Shown here one piece after another: positions 59,374 to 64,000 of a DNA stretch of 64,000 nucleotides; positions within the stretch are counted from its first letter, which is position 1, and every line of letters begins with the position of its first letter. Under the pieces are notes generated by a model. It worked only from the letters and a program-made list of their open reading frames with translations. It was not told where the DNA came from and made no database searches. This stretch comes from PALSA-693 sp963834725 (lineage in GTDB: Bacteria; Actinomycetota; Acidimicrobiia; Acidimicrobiales; Palsa-688): contig CAWICN010000001.1 in assembly GCA_963834725.1 (NCBI GenBank), positions 124,001-188,000 on the forward strand. The letters are read 5' to 3'. Both the position numbers and the translations under genes were made by a program.

Positions 59374-60594
59374 TTAGATCACGCCCGCGGCACGATAGGC
59401 CACAAGCTCGCCGGCGTCCAACCCGACCTTGCCGTATACCTCGCGGTTGTGTTCGCCGAGGCGGGGGGCCGATCTCCGGAACATCCATGCATCGTCGAAC
59501 CGAAAGGGAGGGCCCAGCCCGACGACCTTGCCCGCGATGGGGTGTGCATACTCCACGATGGCGCCCCGCTCCAAGAGATGGGGGTCCCCGATGACCTCGA
59601 CCGGACTCTGCAGAGCGATGACCGACCATTCCGCCGCTTGCGCTTCGGCCATGGCTTGACTCCTCGAACGAGACAAAAACCACTCGGTCACAATCGCATC
59701 GATCCGCGCCACGGTCTCAGGCTCGTTGAGGAGTGCAGGGTCACTGAAGGCGGCGGTGAGCTCCGCACTGTTGACGGCTTTGAGCAGGCGCGGTACCCAG
59801 GCCGGCAGAGTCGCAACCCACACTGGACCGTCCGAGCACTGGTATGCACCGGCCGGCAACGGCACCACAGGGGCGGACGCTCGACGCGAGCCTGACGGAG
59901 TGAGGTTCCGTGTCGATGTTCGACCGGTATACGCGTAGCCGACGAGGTTGGTCGTGGACTGGTCGGCCGACCCCATCTGCGCAGCCATGTGAGCGATGTC
60001 GATGTGCGTTCCCTCGCCTCCGCTGTCACGAAACAGCAGAGCAGCCATGGTCGCCATCGCGGCCATATTGCCCGTCTGATACTGAATCAAATTTCCCCCT
60101 AGCATTATCGGGCTTCCGTCCCGCTCGCGCGTGACATTCATCCCGCTGAGTGCTGAGTAGACGATCTCGTTGCCCTTATAGGCACGGTATGGACCCTCCT
60201 GGCCGAACGGCGTGATGCTGGTCATGATCAACGAACGATGGCAGGCGTGGAGTGATGCGAAGTCCAACCCGTACTCGGCCAGCACTCCGGGAGCAAAGGA
60301 CTCGATGCACACATCGACCGATGGAATCAGCCGTCGGAAGAGCTCCTGGCCGCTCGGGTGGGCCAGATCGAGCGTTGCGGAACGCTTGTTGGCGTTGAGG
60401 TGAAGGAAAAGCGCGCTCGTGTCGTCGTCGGGACCGTCATTGAGGAATGGACCCCATCGGCGCGATTCATCTCCTCGCGGTGGCTCGATCTTGATCAGAT
60501 CGGCACCATAATCCGCAAAGAGTCTCCCCATGTAGGGGCCGGCGACGCCAGTGGCCAACTCGAGCACTGTCACACCGGCCAAGGGTTGGAGCAT
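59374..60594 (-). CDS. CaiB/BaiF family III CoA-transferase
   Basis: The 406-residue protein reads MLQPLAGVTVLELATGVAGP, YMGRLFADYGADLIKIEPPR, GDESRRWGPF, then NKRSATLDLAHPSGQELFRR, SITPFGQEGPYRAYKGNEIV and GTHIDIAHMAAQMGSADQST. It has the usual length and order of the family. It is encoded just upstream of, and with, the CoA-transferase at 58050 (10-base gap), and follows a Ddn-like gene by 15 bases. The three genes look like one operon. The substrate is unknown; a branched or alicyclic acid fits the neighbourhood. Confidence 0.9.
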   Translation of the reverse strand: MLQPLAGVTVLELATGVAGPYMGRLFADYGADLIKIEPPRGDESRRWGPFLNDGPDDDTSALFLHLNANKRSATLDLAHPSGQELFRRLIPSVDVCIESFAPGVLAEYGLDFASLHACHRSLIMTSITPFGQEGPYRAYKGNEIVYSALSGMNVTRERDGSPIMLGGNLIQYQTGNMAAMATMAALLFRDSGGEGTHIDIAHMAAQMGSADQSTTNLVGYAYTGRTSTRNLTPSGSRRASAPVVPLPAGAYQCSDGPVWVATLPAWVPRLLKAVNSAELTAAFSDPALLNEPETVARIDAIVTEWFLSRSRSQAMAEAQAAEWSVIALQSPVEVIGDPHLLERGAIVEYAHPIAGKVVGLGPPFRFDDAWMFRRSAPRLGEHNREVYGKVGLDAGELVAYRAAGVI

Positions 60595-60609
60595 GACTCA
60601 GCGGACCAC

Positions 60610-61050
60610 TTACCGAGGCTCGCAGACGACGACAGGGATGTCGCGCTCCGTGCGTTTCTGGTAGTTGGCGTAGCCCTTGTAGGCCGCCACGATTTGCGGC
60701 CATAGCTCAGCTTTCTCCCCGACCGACGCGACGCGGGCTCGCATCGCCCGCCGCTGACCGGCGACGGACACCTCGACGTCAGGGTTGGCCTGCAGATTGA
60801 GCAGCCAGGTTGGATTACGGGCATCGCCGCCCTTCGAGGCCACCAGCACGACGCGCTCATCGCTGGCGATCGGGGCTGACAGCGTGGTGACACGAGCCTT
60901 CCCGGTCTTGCGGCCGGTCGTGTGCAACTCCACGATGGGCATGCCGCTGAGACTGTTGAACAGCCGGCTGCCGCTGATGCTGATCAACGCCCGATGCAAC
61001 ATGGGAACGTACTTGAACCCCAGATCCTTGAGGTCATCCTGCCGGGTCAT
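60610..61050 (-). CDS. Deazaflavin (F420)-dependent nitroreductase family protein
   Basis: The 146-residue protein has LHTTGRKTGKARVTTLSAPI, RVVLVASKGGDARNPTWLLN, LQANPDVEVSVAGQRRAMRA and YANYQKRTERDIPVVVCEPR. These are standard for the Ddn/nitroreductase family that binds F420 (TIGR00026). It acts in the cytoplasm or at the membrane surface, and relatives reduce quinones or enones. It leads the operon with the CoA-transferases at 59374 and 58050. The start ATG 61050 is divergent from the double CoA-transferase at 61145 with a 94-base gap. Confidence 0.9.
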   Translation of the reverse strand: MTRQDDLKDLGFKYVPMLHRALISISGSRLFNSLSGMPIVELHTTGRKTGKARVTTLSAPIASDERVVLVASKGGDARNPTWLLNLQANPDVEVSVAGQRRAMRARVASVGEKAELWPQIVAAYKGYANYQKRTERDIPVVVCEPR

Positions 61051-61144
61051 GCCGCGTAGATTAGGTCAGGGGTCGCCTGTCCCGCGTCGATGCGACCGGG
61101 CGCGACCAGTACAGGTGCCGTTCGATAATCCCGTATGGTAGGGT

Positions 61145-63601
61145 ATGCCCCTCGACCCGTCGGTCGGCATTCAGTTTGGGGGATCGGAGAGGGCTGAAGT
61201 GTCCAGGGCTGAACTATCCAAGTATGGGCAGGACGCGACGAACTTGACGGCGAAGCCGCTTAAAGGCCTGCGGGTCTTTGACACAACCCGGTACTGGGGA
61301 GAGTTCACCGGCCGCCTGCTGGCCGAGCTGGGTGCGGAGACGCTACGTCTGGAGCTGGCACCGCCGCCTCCTCCGCCTGGTGACCGGGGCGAACCGGAGG
61401 ACGCGTACCTGTTCCGCGCCTACCGCAGCCTCGGGAAAGGCGCCGTCGACCCCGGCCTCACCGAGGCCCGATTGGAAGAGCTCTTGTCGTGGGCGGATAT
61501 CTGGCTGGAGTCATCCCGGCCCGGTTCCCCCCCGCTACCGGCGCTGGATCCTTCCCGGGTCCTCGGCCGGCATCCACACCTGGTGATCACCTCCATCACG
61601 CCATTTGGTCAGACGGGCCCCTACTCAGGGTGGGAGGCGACCGACGCCGTGCTCGACGCGGCCAGCGGGATGATGTTCAAGGCCGGCGTTCCTGAGAAGC
61701 CGCCACTTATGGCGCCCAGTTCTTTGTCCAACGACGTCGGTTCCACGACCGCTGTGCTCGCAACGCTGGCCGCGTATTGGCAGAAGCTGCACACCGGTCA
61801 CGGCCAGCACATCGACCTTTCCCTGATGGCTGCAGCCGCCCAGACGACCGACTGGTCGATGCCCATGGCCTCGGCGCTGCTGGCTGCCGGCCTGCCGGCG
61901 GCGCAGGTGCGCAGCGGCCCCGGCCCTTTCGGCATCTACCGGTGCCTCGATGGATACATCCGGTTGGTCCTCGTCAGTCCGGCGGAGTGGAGAGCCATGC
62001 GTGCCTGGCTCGGTGAGCCGGACTATTTGCAGGACCCCGACATGGGCCGGCTGTACGTCCGGGCTCAACTGGCTGCCGTCCTGGATCCCCTCTATAGCGA
62101 GCTGTTCGCCGGTCTGACCAGATTCGAGGCCACCAACGAAGCCCAGCGGCGGGGCATCGCGGTCACACCGGTGCTCGCCGTTGACGAAGTGCTCAGCAAC
62201 CCGCATGTGCAGGCTCGAGGGGCCTTTCGCGATTACAAGCTCGAAAGCGGACAGAGCGCTCCGGTGTTCAGCGGACCCGTCGAGGTCGACGGTGTCCGGC
62301 AATGCCCGGAGGCCGGCGTCGAGGCGCTTGGCGAGGACGAAGAGCTCCCCCCCCGGGAGGATCCGGTGACGGCCGTACCGGCGCCGTCGCGCCCGCTCGC
62401 GGGCGTACGGGTACTCGACTTCGGAATCGGCGGTGTCGGCGTCGAAGGCGGCCGGCTGCTGGCGGAACTCGGCGCCGACGTGATCAAGATCGAGACCCGG
62501 ACGTACCCCGACTTCATCCGGACGATCGCCGGAGGGGAAATGAACGCGTCGTTCGCCTCGTCGAGCCGCACCAAACGGTCCTTCGGAGTCAACCTCAAGC
62601 AGCCCGACGGTCTGACCGTCTGCCATCGGCTCATGAGCAGCGCCGATGTGGTCATCGAGAACCTTTCCACGGGGTCGATGGACGCCATGCATGTCGGGTA
62701 CGCGGCTGCTCGCGAGCTCAACCCGCGCCTGGTCATGGTGAGCAGTCAGCTGCTCGGTGCGAGTGGCCCGTGGTCGAGGTGGATCGGCTACGGCCCGAGC
62801 ACCCAACCCGTCGCCGGACTGCTCAGCGTGTGGGACTACGACGATGACGATCCGCCCGCAGGTAACACGACCATCCTCCCTGATCACCTCGCGGGACGAG
62901 TGGTCGCGATCGGCGCGGTGGCCGGACTCATCGGCCGGGAACGCAGCGAGGCCGGGTGCCACGTTGAGGTCGCCCAGTTCGAGGTGACCATGGCCGTGAT
63001 CGGCGACCAGCTCTTGAAGGAGGCGTTACATCCCGGCTCGGCCCATCCTCAGGGGAGTCATCGGGAAAGCGGAACGCCATGGGGCGCCTACCCCTGTGCC
63101 GGCGAGCAGGAATGGTGTGTCATCACGATCCGCGACGACAGCGACTGGAAACATCTGCAGGAAGCACTTGATCGTCCGGCTTGGGCTGCGAAGGCTGAGT
63201 TCGATTCGGTCACGGCCCGACGGGCGGCCCGGGCGGAGCTGGACGGCCACCTCGCGACATGGACCAGCAGCTTGACGAAGTCGGAGGTTGCCAGCCGGCT
63301 CCAGCGCTTCGGAGTTCCGTGCTCCCCGGTGCTGACCGCCGTCGACCAGATGGAGGATCCGCATCTCCTGGCCCACGGTTACCCGGTTCCGATCGTCCAG
63401 CAAGACCTGGGGCCGGTCATGTTCGAGGGTCCGTGCTACTCGGCGACCGGCATGGTCGGCCCGCTCATCACCGAGGCCCCGCGGCTGGGGGAGCACACGC
63501 AAGAGATCTGCCGCGACGATCTCAATATGACCGACGACGAGTTCGATCGTCTCGTCAAACTCGGAGCGCTCGAAGTCTGGCTGCCATCCCCCGCTGATTG
63601 A
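61145..63601 (+). CDS. Double-domain CaiB/BaiF CoA-transferase fusion
   Basis: The 818-residue protein contains two family III CoA-transferase domains. Domain 1 runs ~38-400: PLKGLRVFDTTRYWGEFTGR, SITPFGQTGPYSGWEATDAV, GQHIDLSLMAAAAQTTDWSM. Domain 2 runs ~415-800: PLAGVRVLDFGIGGVGVEGG, DVIKIETRTYPDFIRTIAG, RTKRSFGVNLKQPDGLTVCH, CHVEVAQFEVTMAVIGDQLL. Single-chain fusions of this enzyme type occur in actinobacteria. The motif HIDLS of domain 1 is HVEVA in domain 2, so the two sites may differ in activity. A TATGGT lies five bases before the ATG, which would make the mRNA leaderless. The last ~40 residues of each domain hold the usual LGEHTQEI region. Confidence 0.9.
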   Translation: MPLDPSVGIQFGGSERAEVSRAELSKYGQDATNLTAKPLKGLRVFDTTRYWGEFTGRLLAELGAETLRLELAPPPPPPGDRGEPEDAYLFRAYRSLGKGAVDPGLTEARLEELLSWADIWLESSRPGSPPLPALDPSRVLGRHPHLVITSITPFGQTGPYSGWEATDAVLDAASGMMFKAGVPEKPPLMAPSSLSNDVGSTTAVLATLAAYWQKLHTGHGQHIDLSLMAAAAQTTDWSMPMASALLAAGLPAAQVRSGPGPFGIYRCLDGYIRLVLVSPAEWRAMRAWLGEPDYLQDPDMGRLYVRAQLAAVLDPLYSELFAGLTRFEATNEAQRRGIAVTPVLAVDEVLSNPHVQARGAFRDYKLESGQSAPVFSGPVEVDGVRQCPEAGVEALGEDEELPPREDPVTAVPAPSRPLAGVRVLDFGIGGVGVEGGRLLAELGADVIKIETRTYPDFIRTIAGGEMNASFASSSRTKRSFGVNLKQPDGLTVCHRLMSSADVVIENLSTGSMDAMHVGYAAARELNPRLVMVSSQLLGASGPWSRWIGYGPSTQPVAGLLSVWDYDDDDPPAGNTTILPDHLAGRVVAIGAVAGLIGRERSEAGCHVEVAQFEVTMAVIGDQLLKEALHPGSAHPQGSHRESGTPWGAYPCAGEQEWCVITIRDDSDWKHLQEALDRPAWAAKAEFDSVTARRAARAELDGHLATWTSSLTKSEVASRLQRFGVPCSPVLTAVDQMEDPHLLAHGYPVPIVQQDLGPVMFEGPCYSATGMVGPLITEAPRLGEHTQEICRDDLNMTDDEFDRLVKLGALEVWLPSPAD

Positions 63602-63654
63602 ATGGACGTCCCCGCAAGCGGCTGGTTGGAGGGCCTCTTTGCCAGCGCGTGGAT

Positions 63655-63999
63655 CTAGCGGTTGTCGGGACCGAACATCGGGATGAGCAGCCCGGGGTCT
63701 CCGTTGTGCTCGACAAACATCACCGTGACCGGCATGCCCACCGTGAGCTCGCTGTTGTCGCATCCGGTAATCCGGGTCGCCATCATCGGGCCTTCGACGA
63801 GCTCCACGATGGCCGTGTTGTACGGCAGGTCTTCCGCAAAGCCGGGATGGTAGGGGCGGTGATAGACGTTAAACGTGTGAACGGTGCCGCGTCCTGATAC
63901 CTCCTGCCAGATGATCGGGTCCGGGCCGGAATGGCACGCGACGCAGTCATAAGCGGGCGGAGACAGGTAGGTGTGGCACACGGTGCAGTACTGCTGCAC
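63655..63999 (-). CDS. Zn-ribbon/OB-fold (DUF35, ChsH2-like) protein, 5' end cut by window
   Basis: The visible part begins QQYCTVCHTYLSPPAYDCVA CHSGPD (four Cys zinc ribbon). An OB-fold follows: WQEVSGRGTVHTFNVYHRPY, PYNTAIVELVEGPMMATRIT, VGMPVTVMFVEHNGDPGLLI. Family members usually have ~15-25 more residues before the first Cys, so the start probably lies beyond the window. DUF35 proteins bind CoA substrates and partner thiolases or MaoC-like hydratases in steroid side-chain and similar pathways. That supports a CoA-thioester catabolic role for this end of the window. Confidence 0.85.
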   Translation of the reverse strand: MQQYCTVCHTYLSPPAYDCVACHSGPDPIIWQEVSGRGTVHTFNVYHRPYHPGFAEDLPYNTAIVELVEGPMMATRITGCDNSELTVGMPVTVMFVEHNGDPGLLIPMFGPDNR

Positions 64000-64000
64000 C

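Noticed and set aside
1..64000. CRISPR array or rRNA genes
   Set aside because: No regularly spaced repeats with unique spacers and no rRNA-like sequence were seen; the tandem repeats at 53184 and 55002 have no spacers.

Overview
The window is about 64 kb of high-GC DNA that reads as the chromosome of an actinobacterium, probably from soil or water and possibly an Acidimicrobiia-like lineage. The evidence is F420-type enzymes (three luciferase-like oxidoreductases and a Ddn-like protein), mycofactocin-linked enzymes (an NDMA-dependent alcohol dehydrogenase and a mycofactocin-coupled SDR), type III CoA-transferases, a BVMO, VapBC pairs with apparently leaderless promoters, and DUF6325/SHOCT proteins. 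The lineage is inferred; no rRNA or marker gene is present.

Layout. 1-12 kb: the 3' part of a MalT-like LuxR regulator, then membrane and ion-handling genes (K+ channel, PLDc_N/SHOCT protein, ClC channel, SulP transporter, DUF1622, DUF6325 pair, YihY/BrkB). Among these lie decayed genes: an arylsulfatase 3' fragment, a frameshifted type II NADH dehydrogenase and the tail of a GMC oxidoreductase. 12-20 kb: a formylglycine-generating enzyme, a toxin-antitoxin remnant, a DyP peroxidase operon with an internally duplicated partner protein, and an intact arylsulfatase that the FGE probably activates.

20-31 kb is the mobile/accessory core. It holds the 3' end of a group II intron (domain V plus reverse-transcriptase tail) abutting a frameshifted IS256-family element, a VapBC pair, a 3' tRNA-Gly fragment that looks like an attachment site, a decayed tyrosine integrase, and a compact five-gene operon at 23.6-29.5 kb. 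That operon encodes a sigma-region-4-like DNA-binding protein, an unknown protein, a BrxD-like ATPase without a visible Walker A, an intact BrxD-like ATPase and an XPB/SSL2-like helicase. Three ATGA overlaps link the first four genes, and the helicase frame opens directly after the stop of the ATPase in the same frame. A second VapBC pair and an XRE remnant follow. The operon has no BREX methylase or PglZ and is the best candidate for an undescribed DNA-processing or defence system.

31-64 kb is mainly catabolic: epoxide hydrolase, F420 oxidoreductases, mycofactocin SDR, NDMA-dependent ADH plus BVMO, enoyl-CoA hydratase, a frameshifted acyl-CoA dehydrogenase, nitronate monooxygenase, three CaiB/BaiF CoA-transferase genes (one a double-domain fusion) and a Zn-ribbon/OB-fold protein cut by the window end. 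This fits breakdown of terpenoid, steroid or other alicyclic compounds through CoA thioesters. Between these are a Phd/PIN toxin-antitoxin pair, two PAP2 phosphatases, a cyclase-ATPase regulator, a PGM-like/NMNAT-like operon and several gene remnants, including an ilvD/2-hydroxyacid dehydrogenase deletion fusion and a tandemly duplicated P-loop fragment. The number of single-base frameshifts is high; some may be sequencing or assembly errors.
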